Shown here in pieces: positions 27,195 through 36,839 of a DNA stretch of 64,000 bases (its first letter is position 1; the number at the start of each line of letters is the position of its first letter). The stretch lies in contig NZ_JYMT01000002.1 of NCBI RefSeq assembly GCF_000938305.1, positions 22,002 through 86,001 on the forward strand, given 5' to 3'. The notes below the pieces were generated by a model. It did no database searches. It had not been told where the DNA came from and saw nothing but the letters and a program-made list of their open reading frames with translations. Position numbers and translations under genes: made by a program. This stretch comes from Bradyrhizobium sp. LTSP885. Its GTDB lineage: Bacteria; Pseudomonadota; Alphaproteobacteria; Rhizobiales; Xanthobacteraceae.

Positions 27195-28354
27195 GCCTGC
27201 CGCGCGCCCGATTTCACCGGCTCGGCCAGGAAGCGTCCGCTCGAGTGCTTCAGCGCCGGTTCTTCCGCTGCGCCAAGGGCGGCCTGCTTGCCTTCCACCA
27301 TGGAGCGAAGGCCGGCGATTGCCTGGCTCATGCGTTCGCCATATTTGGCCGCGGCGCCCTCGACGAAGGCCTTGTCCTTTGGCTTCGGCTTGGCAATCCG
27401 CACTTCCAAATGCGTCGTTCCGTTTGGACCGTCGAGGAGGGCGCGGGTCACGACGATCCGCGGCGCGCCGGGAACCGGAAGCGCGATGCTGACCGTCAAA
27501 TAGTCGACCGGACGCCAGTCGAGCGTCTCCTCGACATTGGCCGCCTTGCCGTGCAAGCAGTGATTCCTGGTGCCGACACCGCGCCTCCCTTTGCCGGAAT
27601 CCTCGGTGATGTCGTCGGCGTCCCACCATTTTTGCCACTGTCCGGGCACCGTGAGATGCTCCCACACGGTCTGCCGAGGTGCTGCGATATCGAACGCGAA
27701 CGTGGCGCATGCGTCGCCGCGCGTCACTTCATTCCGAACTCGCGCGTCGTCCTGCCTCCAGGCAGCCTCGAGATCGCGGACCCACAGCGTCACGTCGCCG
27801 ATGATGTCGATGGTTTCGTGATGCGCAATGAGACCTTGTGCCACCGGGTCGACGCCCATGGCGCGGATGGCCGCGTCGCTGTAGAGCGCGTAGGCGCCGC
27901 CGCCGACCTTCTCGTTGACGGTGTTCTTGAGCAGCCGGTGGACGAGAATGACGTCGCGCCCGGCGAGCTCTTCTCTCCCGCCCATCCTCTGCTTCACCAT
28001 CTCGCCGTGATGGACCACGAATTTGAAATCGAGATCGCCCATCGCGACGCAGGCCTGGCACTCGCAAGCCGAGGCCTGGCGAACGTTGCGCAGGCGCCGG
28101 CGGAACTTGAAATAGGCGCCCTCGATCGCGTCCTGCAGCAGCGAGCCGTCGATCGTCGCGTCGGTTGTGTAGACGAACGCGGCGTCGCCCTCGAACTTGG
28201 CGAGGCGGAACGGCGGGCGTAGCGCCTTCACCACCGTGTCCATGAAATCGGCGATGATGTCCTGCGCATGGTCGAGCTCGACCGCGGCGAGGAAGTTAGT
28301 ATAGCCGGAGATGTCGGCAATCGCGAAATATGCCGCTTCAGCCTTCGGAAGCAT
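27191..28354 (-). CDS. DUF2652 adenylate cyclase-like domain fused to an SRPBCC domain
   Basis: A 387-residue two-domain protein. Residues 1-190 match the DUF2652/cyclase-like fold (YFAIADISGYTNFL at the start, RLAKFEGDAAFVY, then GRDVILVHRLLKN), which keeps the aspartates of class III nucleotide cyclases in part. Residues 215-360 form an SRPBCC/START-like lipid-binding domain (FAFDIAAPRQTVWEHLTVPG, WWDADDITEDSGKG). No membrane anchor is seen. GGAGG lies before the ATG at 28354. It could be an enzyme-free sensor that binds a hydrophobic ligand. Its last codons run into a palindromic repeat. Confidence 0.82.
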   Translation of the reverse strand: MLPKAEAAYFAIADISGYTNFLAAVELDHAQDIIADFMDTVVKALRPPFRLAKFEGDAAFVYTTDATIDGSLLQDAIEGAYFKFRRRLRNVRQASACECQACVAMGDLDFKFVVHHGEMVKQRMGGREELAGRDVILVHRLLKNTVNEKVGGGAYALYSDAAIRAMGVDPVAQGLIAHHETIDIIGDVTLWVRDLEAAWRQDDARVRNEVTRGDACATFAFDIAAPRQTVWEHLTVPGQWQKWWDADDITEDSGKGRRGVGTRNHCLHGKAANVEETLDWRPVDYLTVSIALPVPGAPRIVVTRALLDGPNGTTHLEVRIAKPKPKDKAFVEGAAAKYGERMSQAIAGLRSMVEGKQAALGAAEEPALKHSSGRFLAEPVKSGARQA

Positions 28355-28468
28355 CAAGACCTCCTACGCAATCGGTTCTCTCCGATCGTGCGGAAGCCTA
28401 GTTTGTCATACTGCGCCGCCCGCGGTCGAGGGCCAAAGAAGCCGTCAGGAGCGGCATCGGAACTGCGT

Positions 28469-28494
28469 CACCTCTCCCGCATGCGGGAGAGGTG
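28469..28494. repeat. Short perfect palindrome CACCTCTCCCGCATGCGGGAGAGGTG region
   Basis: CACCTCTCCCGCA pairs perfectly with TGCGGGAGAGGTG, 22 bp after the glpQ-like stop codon. It could act as a terminator for that gene or is a short member of the family D repeat at 42940-43087, which shares the GGGAGAGGT core. Confidence 0.6.
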
Positions 28495-28515
28495 CAGCGA
28501 ACATGTGGCCAGGCC

Positions 28516-29913
28516 TCACCAGCCCAGTTCACGCAGATAGGTGGCGCGTGCGGCAACGCCGGTGTGGGTGAAATCGGTAAAGATCCCATCGACGCCGAGA
28601 CGGAAGAATTTGAGATCTTCCTGGACCGGATCGGCGTGATAGTCGCCAGCCAGGTATTTCTTCTCGTTTCGGAACGTGAAGGGATGCACGAACAGGCCGA
28701 CCTTGTGCGCGTCGGCGATGACGCTGGTGGCTTCCTGCGTCGAGGCGTCCGGCGTCGATCCCTTGTAGGGCGAGCCGTCGGCGTTCGCGTCCTTCCAGGG
28801 CGAGATCTTGTAGGGGACGATATAGACCTTCCACGGGCCGATGCCGTCGGCATAGGTCTTGATCTCCGCCAGGCCCGCAGGGGTCAGCATCGCGTCGAAC
28901 CCGCGTGAATCACCCGCAACCGTCCAGTCATAGGGGCGGGAATTGGCGATGTTGTTGAGCAGCACCTTGCCGGCCTTGAAGTCGACGCCGTTGCCGTCGA
29001 TCAGCTGGACCTGCCGCGTCTCGAGGCCATGGCTGCGCATATATTTCAGGCTGCCGGGCTCGAAGCTCTGGACGATGATCGGCGCGTCCTTCGCGTTGAG
29101 GCCGTTATCCTTGATGATCTTGATCAGGGCATCTTCGAGCGGGTGGCTGCCGGGCGCGCCGCAGCCATTGGCGATGGCCTGGGCATTGTTCCAGGTCGGA
29201 TTCTTGGTTTCCGGATAGACGGAGATCGCGCGGCCGGTTTCCTTGCTCTTGGCCTTGGCGATGTCGACGATCTCCTGGAAGCTGATGATCGGGAATTTGC
29301 CGTTGAAGACCTTCGGCCTTTCATTGGCGGCATCATAGGTGGTGCCGGAAATCCAGGTCTTCAGTTCGGCCATGGTGAAATCGGTGATCGACCAGTCATT
29401 GGTGTGGTCGTCGCCGTCGACGATCAGCGCTTTCAGCACCGATTTCGGGTCGGCCGGATCGACGAGGTCGGTCGGATATTCGGCCGGTCCGCTCGCGGCG
29501 GATTGCGGCCACTTCACCTTGACCATGACGCCCGGCGTCGTGCGCTTGCGGGCGGCCACCGCGGCATTGGTCTTCGCCACCTCGGCAACGTTGGTGTTGT
29601 CGCCCAGCCAGGGATTGTGACGTGCGACCAGGACGCAATCCTTGGTCAGATGCAGGTCCTCTTCGAGGGAGTCGGTCCCCAGCGCCACCGCCAGCTCGTA
29701 GGATGCCTCGGTCTCTTCAGGCATCAGCCCGGGCACGCCGCGATGCCCGATCACCAAAGGCGCCTTGCCATCGAGGGTCAGGAAGGGCTTGGCGCCTGAT
29801 GGGGCCGCGGCGGTTTGCGCCAAGGCCATCGTTGGTGGGAGCAACGCCAAAGCCGCCGCACCGAACAGCAACGCCTTAACATCTACTTTCGGTCGTGAAC
29901 GACGGTTCTTCAT
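28516..29913 (-). CDS. Glycerophosphodiester phosphodiesterase, periplasmic (GlpQ-like)
   Basis: A 465-residue exported enzyme with a signal peptide (residues 1-33, arginine-rich start). The GDPD signature is present: VIGHRGVPGLMPEETEASY with the catalytic histidine, then DSLEEDLHLTKDCVLVARHN with the metal-binding acids. It hydrolyses deacylated phospholipids to glycerol 3-phosphate and alcohol. AGAGAG precedes the ATG at 29913. The 465-residue length is greater than E. coli GlpQ (about 360). The neighbours include a phospholipase-type gene upstream of it in the window, consistent with phosphate scavenging. Confidence 0.92.
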   Translation of the reverse strand: MKNRRSRPKVDVKALLFGAAALALLPPTMALAQTAAAPSGAKPFLTLDGKAPLVIGHRGVPGLMPEETEASYELAVALGTDSLEEDLHLTKDCVLVARHNPWLGDNTNVAEVAKTNAAVAARKRTTPGVMVKVKWPQSAASGPAEYPTDLVDPADPKSVLKALIVDGDDHTNDWSITDFTMAELKTWISGTTYDAANERPKVFNGKFPIISFQEIVDIAKAKSKETGRAISVYPETKNPTWNNAQAIANGCGAPGSHPLEDALIKIIKDNGLNAKDAPIIVQSFEPGSLKYMRSHGLETRQVQLIDGNGVDFKAGKVLLNNIANSRPYDWTVAGDSRGFDAMLTPAGLAEIKTYADGIGPWKVYIVPYKISPWKDANADGSPYKGSTPDASTQEATSVIADAHKVGLFVHPFTFRNEKKYLAGDYHADPVQEDLKFFRLGVDGIFTDFTHTGVAARATYLRELGW

Positions 29914-30146
29914 GGCCAAGTCTCTCCATCTCTCAAGTAGCATCGGTGCAAATACCGGGCCGAACAAGGCCCAAGCTGTTGTCTTCTTGTATCAGTTCTC
30001 TGACAGGCAGATGACTGCCGGACGGGCCAGGCAGACAAAACCCACGATGCGCGCGTCTGTAAACCATTAACCACGGGTTTCGAGACCATCGATTCCGACA
30101 TCCGAATTGCCGCTATAATCCTGCCGCAGCGAATGTGGGGCCGGCA

Positions 30147-33100
30147 ATGGACGAAGCGGATCGAGAGAACAACAATCCCGCCGTGGCCCGGATTCGCGGC
30201 CGCTACCCGCAGTACACGCGGGGGCGGTTGGGACGCTTTGCCGAAAGGCTGCGCGACAAAATTCACGCCGATCGCGTGCCCGTCGTGTCGCTTGAGCTTG
30301 CCGGACCAACCGAGCGGATCAGCCTATCCGAGGCGCTCAAGCTGGATTTTAGGCCAATTTCATTGGGCCAGACGCTCGGTCCGCTTTGGGCGACGTATTG
30401 GGTGCGGGTCTCGGCTGACGTACCCGCGGCCTGGGCCGGCTCGCGCGTGGACCTCTATTGGGACAGTCGCTCGGAAGCCTTGCTGTGGCTGGATGGGCGC
30501 TCATCGCAGGGGCTGAACCCCGGTCGCCACATTGCGCCGCTGCTTCAGCCGGCACGCGGCGGTGAGACGCTCACCTTCTATGTGGAAGTTGCCTGCAACG
30601 GCCTGTTTGGCGAGTTCGGAGGCAACCCGCTGGGCTACGCCCTGGCGGCGTGTGAGCTCTGTCGTTTTGATCCCGAGGTGCAGGCGATCTATTTCGACTA
30701 CGACGTTCTGCGACAGCTCGAGGCCGATCGGGATCCCGCGAGGAAAACCAGGTCATACGGTGCCGTCGGCGAGACGGTGCAACCGGCGCTGGATCGGACC
30801 TGGGCGGGACGGTTGCTGCACGACCTCAACCGTATCTGTAATATCGCCGACCCCGATGACCGCACGACATGGCCGGCGGCGCGAACGATCCTCGACGGCT
30901 TGCTCGCGGCGCGCAATGGCACGGTCGCCCATGAGATGTCGGCGATCGGCCACGCCCACCTCGACACCGCGTGGCTATGGCCGTTGGACGAAACCAGGCG
31001 CAAGGCGCAGCGCAGCTTCTCCACGGCGGTTGCGCTGATGGACCGTTATCCCGATTTCAAGTTCGCCTGCTCGCAGGCCTACCAGTACGCCATCATCGAG
31101 CAGCACGACCCCGATCTGTTCGCGCGCATCCGCGCCAAGGTCGCCACGGGGCAATGGATTCCCGTCGGCGGCAGCTGGATCGAGCCGGATTGCAATCTGC
31201 CCTGGGGCGAGTCGATCTGTCGGCAATTCCTGTATGGTCAGCGCTACTTCGAGCGGACCTTCGGCAAGCGCTCCACTGTGTTCTGGAATCCGGATGTGTT
31301 CGGCTATGACGGCCAGTTGCCCCAGCTGATGCGGTCGGCCGGGATGCCGCGCTTCCTGACCCAAAAGCTGTCGTGGAACAAATTCACCTCGCCGCCGCAT
31401 CACAGCTTCCACTGGCGCGGGCACGATGGCAGCTCGGTGCTGGCGCATTTTCCACCCGCGGACACCTATAACGGATCGGCCGAAATCGCCGAGATTCGCT
31501 ATCACGCGGCCAACTACAAGGACGCCGACCGTTCGACTGACGCGCTCTATCTGTTTGGCTATGGCGACGGCGGCGGGGGCGCCGATGAAACGATGCTTGA
31601 GACGCTCAAGCGCACGCGGGACCTGCAGGGGCTTCCAAGAATTCAAGTTCGCAACGTCGACGAATTCTTCGACCGCCTCGCAATGTCGGCCGCGGATCTG
31701 GCCACGATCGAGGGCGAGCTCTATCTCGAATATCATCGCGGCACCTACACCACGCAAGGCGAGATCAAGCGCCTCAATCGCGCCTGCGAGGCCGGCCTTC
31801 AGGCGCTGGAATTCGTGACCACGCTTGCGCGTGCATGGGACCAACCGGCGCCGTCAGCGGAGGAGATCGAAGGTCTGTGGCGCACGCTGCTGACCAACCA
31901 GTTCCACGACATCATCCCGGGCAGCAGCATTCGCGAGGTCTATGAGCGGGCCGAGGTCGAACTCGCTGCCGTGGAGCACGAGGTTAAACACCGCACGCAA
32001 GCCGTGCTGACCACACTCTGCGAGCCGGACGAAGCCATTTGGACGCCGATCAATACATTGGGCAGTTCTCGCGCCGAGGTCGCTTCCGATCCGGACGGCG
32101 GACTTCGCTATGTCGTCGCCCCTCCGTTCGCGGCAGGCGAAGCGACCACGACGGCAGACCGCGTCGCGCTATCGTCCGATGCGGATGGCTTCGTGCTGTC
32201 GAACGCGCAATTGAACGTGCGGATTGACCGCAGCGGTCTTGTCCAATCGCTGGTCCATTTGCCGACCGGCCGCGAAACTCTCGCGTCGCCTGCGGCCCGC
32301 TTTCTGCTGCTCGATGACAGGCCGCTCGAATTCGAAGCGTGGGATATCGATCCGTTCGCACTGGAGACCGCGCGCGACCTGACAGGAGAGGTGAGTTGCG
32401 ATGTGCAGTCGGAAGGCGGACTTCGGGCTGAGATTCGTTTCGAGCGTGCCCTCGGAAAAGCGAGCCGACTCAGTCAGGTGATCCGCCTGGACGCCGGCGC
32501 TCATCACCTTGCGTTCGAAACGACGGTCGATTGGCAGGAGCGCAAGACGGCGCTGAAGGTCATGTTTCCCGTCGCCTGCCGCGCACCCAATGCAACCTAT
32601 GAAACCATGTTCGGTGCAACGGCGCGGCCGACGCACGCCAATACGGATGCCGATGCCGCCAAATATGAGGTCCCCGGCCACCGTTGGTCTGATCTCTCCG
32701 AGCCGGATTTTGGCGTGTCGCTGTTCAGCGCCGTCAGGCACGGCTATTCGACGTTCGGCAGCCAGCTCGCGCTCACGCTGCTGCGCGGGCCTGAGTCACC
32801 CGATCCGAAAGCCGATATCGGGCGTCACCGGATGCGCTACGCGATCTATCCCCATGCAGGCGATTGGCGCGCCGCCGACACGGTTGGGAGGGCGCTCCGC
32901 TTTGCGCGTCCGGTGCTTTGGACCAAAGGACGATCGCGCGACCCGTTGAAGCAGTCGTTCCTGCGGGCATCCCCGTCCAATTTGGTCGTCGATACGATCA
33001 AGCCGGCCGAAGACGGCGACGGCTGGGTGGTGCGGCTCTACGAGAGTCAGGGTATCCAAGCCCGCGCGACACTTGATTTCGGCGTCGACGTATCGTCGGT

Positions 33101-33221
33101 GTGGATGAGCAACATCCTGGAAGATCGGATTGAAGCATTGCCGGCGGAGCGCCGGAGTTGCCGCCTGTCGCTGCGTCCGTTCCAGATCGCGACGCTCCGG
33201 ATTGTCGGGGCGGCGGCTTGA
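30147..33221 (+). CDS. Alpha-mannosidase, glycoside hydrolase family 38
   Basis: A 1024-residue enzyme. The N-terminal sugar-binding part is followed by the catalytic domain with IGHAHLDTAWLWPL (zinc ligands H269, H271 region and D273) and FWNPDVFGYDGQLPQL with the nucleophile D383. GGSWIEPDCNLPWGES is another family block. The C-terminal half is the beta-sandwich region. No signal peptide is present, so it is probably cytosolic and trims mannosides. It starts at the ATG at 30147 after GTGGGG. No transporter or sugar kinase lies beside it. Unusual for the local gene set. Confidence 0.9.
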   Translation: MDEADRENNNPAVARIRGRYPQYTRGRLGRFAERLRDKIHADRVPVVSLELAGPTERISLSEALKLDFRPISLGQTLGPLWATYWVRVSADVPAAWAGSRVDLYWDSRSEALLWLDGRSSQGLNPGRHIAPLLQPARGGETLTFYVEVACNGLFGEFGGNPLGYALAACELCRFDPEVQAIYFDYDVLRQLEADRDPARKTRSYGAVGETVQPALDRTWAGRLLHDLNRICNIADPDDRTTWPAARTILDGLLAARNGTVAHEMSAIGHAHLDTAWLWPLDETRRKAQRSFSTAVALMDRYPDFKFACSQAYQYAIIEQHDPDLFARIRAKVATGQWIPVGGSWIEPDCNLPWGESICRQFLYGQRYFERTFGKRSTVFWNPDVFGYDGQLPQLMRSAGMPRFLTQKLSWNKFTSPPHHSFHWRGHDGSSVLAHFPPADTYNGSAEIAEIRYHAANYKDADRSTDALYLFGYGDGGGGADETMLETLKRTRDLQGLPRIQVRNVDEFFDRLAMSAADLATIEGELYLEYHRGTYTTQGEIKRLNRACEAGLQALEFVTTLARAWDQPAPSAEEIEGLWRTLLTNQFHDIIPGSSIREVYERAEVELAAVEHEVKHRTQAVLTTLCEPDEAIWTPINTLGSSRAEVASDPDGGLRYVVAPPFAAGEATTTADRVALSSDADGFVLSNAQLNVRIDRSGLVQSLVHLPTGRETLASPAARFLLLDDRPLEFEAWDIDPFALETARDLTGEVSCDVQSEGGLRAEIRFERALGKASRLSQVIRLDAGAHHLAFETTVDWQERKTALKVMFPVACRAPNATYETMFGATARPTHANTDADAAKYEVPGHRWSDLSEPDFGVSLFSAVRHGYSTFGSQLALTLLRGPESPDPKADIGRHRMRYAIYPHAGDWRAADTVGRALRFARPVLWTKGRSRDPLKQSFLRASPSNLVVDTIKPAEDGDGWVVRLYESQGIQARATLDFGVDVSSVWMSNILEDRIEALPAERRSCRLSLRPFQIATLRIVGAAA

Positions 33222-33250
33222 TCTTCGCGGGGTCAGCTCGCATGAACGTG

Positions 33251-33269
33251 ATGATATGATTTATATCAT
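33251..33269. promoter_or_regulatory. AT-rich inverted repeat upstream of the tautomerase gene
   Basis: ATGATAT and ATATCAT form a perfect 7-bp inverted repeat with a 5-bp spacer (ATGATATGATTTATATCAT), about 140 bp before the tautomerase start. Such AT-rich dyads often serve as operators. Speculative. Confidence 0.35.
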
Positions 33270-33406
33270 TCATTGAACGTCGTTGCGTCGCCGACTACGT
33301 GGAGCGAGCGGCAGATCAGGGAACAGACCTGCTGCGCAGCCTGGGGTCGGATGACATCCGTCGCCCGGACCGCAATGATCAATCATCAACCGTCGGGAGA
33401 ACAGCC

Positions 33407-33784
33407 ATGCCGCTCGTCCGGATCGATCTTCGCAAGGGGAAGGATGCCGCCTTTCGGCGGGATGTCGGCAAAGCCGTGTACGAGGCGATGCTGAGCGTCG
33501 GCGTGCCGAAGGACGATCGATTTCAGGTCATCAGCGAGCACGACGCCGGAAACTTTCTCTTCGATCCGGACTACCTTGGGATCCACCGCAGCGACGATCT
33601 GGTGATCGTCCAGATCACGTGGAACGAGGGGCGCACGCTCGAGCAGAAGAAGGCGCTCTACAAGGCCATCGCCGGCGGCCTGTCGGCGCTTGGCGTTCGG
33701 CCGGAAGACGTCTTCATCAACCTCGTCGAGGTCAAGAAGGAGAACTGGTCTTTCGGCAACGGCGTGGCCCAGTACGCGTCTTGA
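33407..33784 (+). CDS. Tautomerase-superfamily protein (MIF/4-OT type)
   Basis: A 125-residue protein that begins Met-Pro-Leu-Val-Arg-Ile, so the mature protein would expose an N-terminal proline, the general base of the tautomerase superfamily. Repeated beta-alpha-beta units (VRIDLRKGKDAAFRRDVGKA; LVIVQITWNEGRTLEQKKAL) fit a fused 4-oxalocrotonate tautomerase-like trimer subunit, as in malonate semialdehyde decarboxylase. GGGAGAACAGCC precedes the ATG at 33407. Substrate unknown. Confidence 0.85.
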   Translation: MPLVRIDLRKGKDAAFRRDVGKAVYEAMLSVGVPKDDRFQVISEHDAGNFLFDPDYLGIHRSDDLVIVQITWNEGRTLEQKKALYKAIAGGLSALGVRPEDVFINLVEVKKENWSFGNGVAQYAS

Positions 33785-33798
33785 TGCGGCGACGCCGC

Positions 33799-33912
33799 GG
33801 TGGGCAAAGCCACCGGGTCGCGCGGATGCGCGCCCGATGACAGGCCTCGCGTACCCACCATCACGAGCAGAGTGTTGATGGTGGGCGCGGCGCAAGAGCG
33901 CCTTTGCCCACC
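33799..33912. repeat. Nested palindromic repeat, family G (GGTGGGCAAAGC...)
   Basis: Outer arms GGTGGGCAAAGC and GCCTTTGCCCACC enclose a second pair CCCACCATCA and TGATGGTGGG. It fills the gap between the convergent tautomerase and binding-protein genes and may form a stable cruciform or act as a terminator. Confidence 0.65.
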
Positions 33913-33926
33913 ATGCAATGCTTACC

Positions 33927-35141
33927 TCAGTTCGACTTCACCAGCGGGCAGCCGCCCTTGTCGAGCGGACGGAAGGCCTCGTCGCCGGGCACGGTGGTGA
34001 TCAGTTTGTAGAGGTCCCACTCGCCCTTGGACTCCTCGGGCTTCTTGACCTCGAACAGGTACATGTCGTGCACCATGCGGCCGTCGATCCGGATCTTGCC
34101 GTTCTTGGCGAAGAAGTCGTTGATCGGGGTCGCACGCATCTGCGCCATCACCTTCGGCGCCTCGTCGGTGCCGATGGCTTCGATCGCCTTCAGATAGTGC
34201 ATGGTCGCCGAATAGAGGCCGGCCTGGATCATGGTCGGCATGTGGCCGACCTTTTCGTTGAAGCGCTTCGAGAAGGCGCGGGTCTCGTCGTTCATGTCCC
34301 AGTAGAAGGCGTCGGTGACGATCAGGCCCTGGGTCGCCTTGACGCCGAGCGAATGGGTATCGGTGATTTCCTGCAGCAGCGCGATCATCTTCTGGCCGCC
34401 CTCGATCAGGCCGAATTCGGCGGCCTGCTTCAGCGCGTTGGTGGTGTCGCCGCCGGCATTCGCCAGCGCCACGACCTTGGCCTTGGAGGCCTGCGCTTGC
34501 AGCAGGAACGACGAGAAGTCCGACGAATTCAGCGGATGGCGCACCTCGCCGAGCACCTTGCCGCCGCTTTCCTTGACGACATTGGCGGCGTCGCGCTGCA
34601 GCGCCATGCCGAAAGCGTAGTCGGCGGTGACGAAGAACCAGGTGTCCTCGCCGCGCTTGACCATCGCCTTACCCGCGACGTTCGAGAGCGCGTAGGTGTC
34701 GTAGGTCCAGTGCACGGTGTTGGGCGAGCAGGCGACGCCGGTGATGTCGGAGGAGCCGCCGCCGGAATTGATGTTGATCTTGTTCTTCTCGCGCGTCAGC
34801 GCCGAGATCGGCAGCGCGACCGACGAGGTCGGGACGTCGAAGATCGCGTCGACCTTCTCATTGTCGTACCAGTTGCGCGCGATGTTGATGCCGACGTCGG
34901 GCTTGTTCTGGTGATCGGCGGCGACAACCTCGACAGGCTTGCCCTTCACCTTGGCGCCGTAATCGGCGACCGCCATCTCGACGGCGGCGACCGAGCCCTT
35001 GCCGGTGGCGTCGGCATAGAGGCTCGACATGTCGGTGAGCACGCCGATCTTGACCACGTCGTCGGAGATCTGGGCGTTGGCGGCGGTGCCGGATGCGGCA
35101 AGCGCGAGGCCGGCCGCCACTGCGGCCAAAAGCGATTTCAT
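33927..35141 (-). CDS. Branched-chain amino acid-type ABC transporter substrate-binding protein
   Basis: A 404-residue exported protein with a signal peptide (residues 1-23, ANA-Q) and the LivJ/Leu-Ile-Val-binding fold: IKVGIGVLTDMSSLY-type start (IGVLTDMSSLYADATGKGSV), then DHQNKPDVGINIARNW and VPTSSVALPISAL. GGAGAGACC precedes the ATG at 35141. No ABC permease or ATPase gene lies in this window next to it, so it is an orphan binding protein as seen often in Bradyrhizobium. Ligand could be an amino acid or an aromatic acid. Confidence 0.92.
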   Translation of the reverse strand: MKSLLAAVAAGLALAASGTAANAQISDDVVKIGVLTDMSSLYADATGKGSVAAVEMAVADYGAKVKGKPVEVVAADHQNKPDVGINIARNWYDNEKVDAIFDVPTSSVALPISALTREKNKININSGGGSSDITGVACSPNTVHWTYDTYALSNVAGKAMVKRGEDTWFFVTADYAFGMALQRDAANVVKESGGKVLGEVRHPLNSSDFSSFLLQAQASKAKVVALANAGGDTTNALKQAAEFGLIEGGQKMIALLQEITDTHSLGVKATQGLIVTDAFYWDMNDETRAFSKRFNEKVGHMPTMIQAGLYSATMHYLKAIEAIGTDEAPKVMAQMRATPINDFFAKNGKIRIDGRMVHDMYLFEVKKPEESKGEWDLYKLITTVPGDEAFRPLDKGGCPLVKSN

Positions 35142-35267
35142 CGTGGTCTCTCCCTGACGTCTCATTAAGGACTTGGTTTCACGGGCACCTTCTACCGGTG
35201 CGGCAACCTGTCGCAAAGTCGACTTTTTGGGCATAGCCGGTATCGACGGACCGTTGGCTTCCGCCGC

Positions 35268-36839
35268 TCACAGCGCCGGCAACGCGCTCACGGCTGCGTT
35301 GATGGTGCCGTCGGTCTCCACGAGCACCCGCAACGTCTTCGAATCGAATTCGATCCCGGCAAGGCGGACGGCGGTGACCTCCGCATCGATGCGGAGCCCC
35401 ACCTCGTTCTTCTGCAGGTCGGCGATGGCGGAGGAGAGCTTGCGTTGCGCGTTGTTGGCGAACGGCTTCAGGTCGACGATCAGCCGGTCGGCGAGCGCCT
35501 GTTGCAGCTTCGGGATCGCGGCCCGTGCGGCCGCGCCGAGCAGGCCGAACGCGGCCTCGGATTCGACCGCCAGTTCGACGTCGGTCAACCGCAGCGTCTG
35601 CGCCTGCTGGTCGAGCCGTGGCCGGCCCCAGATGTGCACGGTCGCCTCGGCGCCGAGGCCGAGCCAGCTGGTTTTTTCCTTGGCGTGCACCAGCAGCGAG
35701 ATCAGCAGGCGGTCGCCGGAGGCGGCAACGCCCGCATGCTTGACCGTGACGTCGACCGAACCGGAGCCGTCCTCGGGGAAGGTCTTGCCCTTGAGCTGGG
35801 CCTCGATGAGCTGGGTCAGCGTCGTGAACGACATGTCGACCGGCAGGCCGATCGCGACCTTGCTCGGCATCGGCGGCACGATCGTGAGTTTCTCGGGGAA
35901 CGGGCAGGTCGGGGCGGTCTGGGTTTCGGTGATACGGGTCTCGGCCTCTATTCCCATCGTGATGATCATCGATGACGCATCGACCTTCGGCTGCGCCGCG
36001 ATCGCGCGGGTCGGCCGCAGCTCCAGCCACATCGGCGGCATCGACGAGGTTCCGCCGGTGCCCTGCAGCGGGATCGAGCGGCAGGCCTTGGTCCATTGGG
36101 CGCGCGCGTTGTTCTCGAAGGTCGGGTCGTTGCGCAATCTCGCCTGCACGGCGGCGATCTGATCGGCGACCTGCTTGTCGATCACAGGCTTGACCTGGGC
36201 GGGCACGCTGACCTTGACGCCGGCGGCCGACAGGCTGGAGTCATTGAGATTGACCTGCGCCTGCAGGTTCGGCTCGATCCGCCAGGACGCGCCGAGCTTC
36301 GGCCGCGAAGTGAGGGTGACGTTGCCCTTGATCTCGGCGTCGGCGTTGAGCTGCTTGATGTGCACGGCACCGATCTGCTTGGCGACATTGCCGCCGAGCA
36401 GGCTGCCGAGCGCGTCGCCGACCGCGCCGGTCGCCTTGGCCGACAGCGAGCCGGTGACCTTGAGGGTTCCGGTGATCGGGGTGGCCAGCGTCAACACGTC
36501 CTGCGCGCCGGTGACAGCGATCGGCCCGCGCGACGCGGTCCAGCCGATATCGGCGTTCTGCAGGATCTGCGACACCGGGTTGTCGGCCTTGCCGGCAAAG
36601 GTCTTCGGGGCGCCGCGTTCGGCGGCATCGCGGATCGCCGACAGTGCGACGGCGACCTGCGCCACGATCGTCGAGGAGCGCGGCGCCGGTGGCAGCGGCG
36701 GCAATTGCACAAGCTGCGGCTGCTGTACGGTGGCGCGCGGCGCAAGCCAGTTCATGGCCAGCAGGCTGACCACGAACGACACCGCCACGACGGCGATCCC
36801 GAGCAACATTGTCTTTGGATGCATCGGAAGACGCATCAT
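35268..36839 (-). CDS. DUF4403 family envelope protein
   Basis: A 523-residue protein with an N-terminal membrane segment (TMLLGIAVVAVSFVVSLLA, about residues 10-28) and a proline-rich stretch, then repeated beta-rich units with conserved features of DUF4403 (ISALLGG-type turns, PVDMSFTTLTQLIEAQLKGK, IWGRPRLDQQAQTLRLTDVE). DUF4403 proteins are periplasmic and fold as tubular lipid-binding proteins by prediction. Tandem ATGs at 36839 and 36836 follow GGGGGA. Function unknown; a role in lipid or outer-membrane handling is possible. Confidence 0.85.
   Translation of the reverse strand: MMRLPMHPKTMLLGIAVVAVSFVVSLLAMNWLAPRATVQQPQLVQLPPLPPAPRSSTIVAQVAVALSAIRDAAERGAPKTFAGKADNPVSQILQNADIGWTASRGPIAVTGAQDVLTLATPITGTLKVTGSLSAKATGAVGDALGSLLGGNVAKQIGAVHIKQLNADAEIKGNVTLTSRPKLGASWRIEPNLQAQVNLNDSSLSAAGVKVSVPAQVKPVIDKQVADQIAAVQARLRNDPTFENNARAQWTKACRSIPLQGTGGTSSMPPMWLELRPTRAIAAQPKVDASSMIITMGIEAETRITETQTAPTCPFPEKLTIVPPMPSKVAIGLPVDMSFTTLTQLIEAQLKGKTFPEDGSGSVDVTVKHAGVAASGDRLLISLLVHAKEKTSWLGLGAEATVHIWGRPRLDQQAQTLRLTDVELAVESEAAFGLLGAAARAAIPKLQQALADRLIVDLKPFANNAQRKLSSAIADLQKNEVGLRIDAEVTAVRLAGIEFDSKTLRVLVETDGTINAAVSALPAL

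Noticed and set aside
33798..33914. Possible CRISPR-like or tRNA structure in the nested palindrome
   Set aside because: No repeat-spacer periodicity and no tRNA consensus; a nested inverted repeat explains it.
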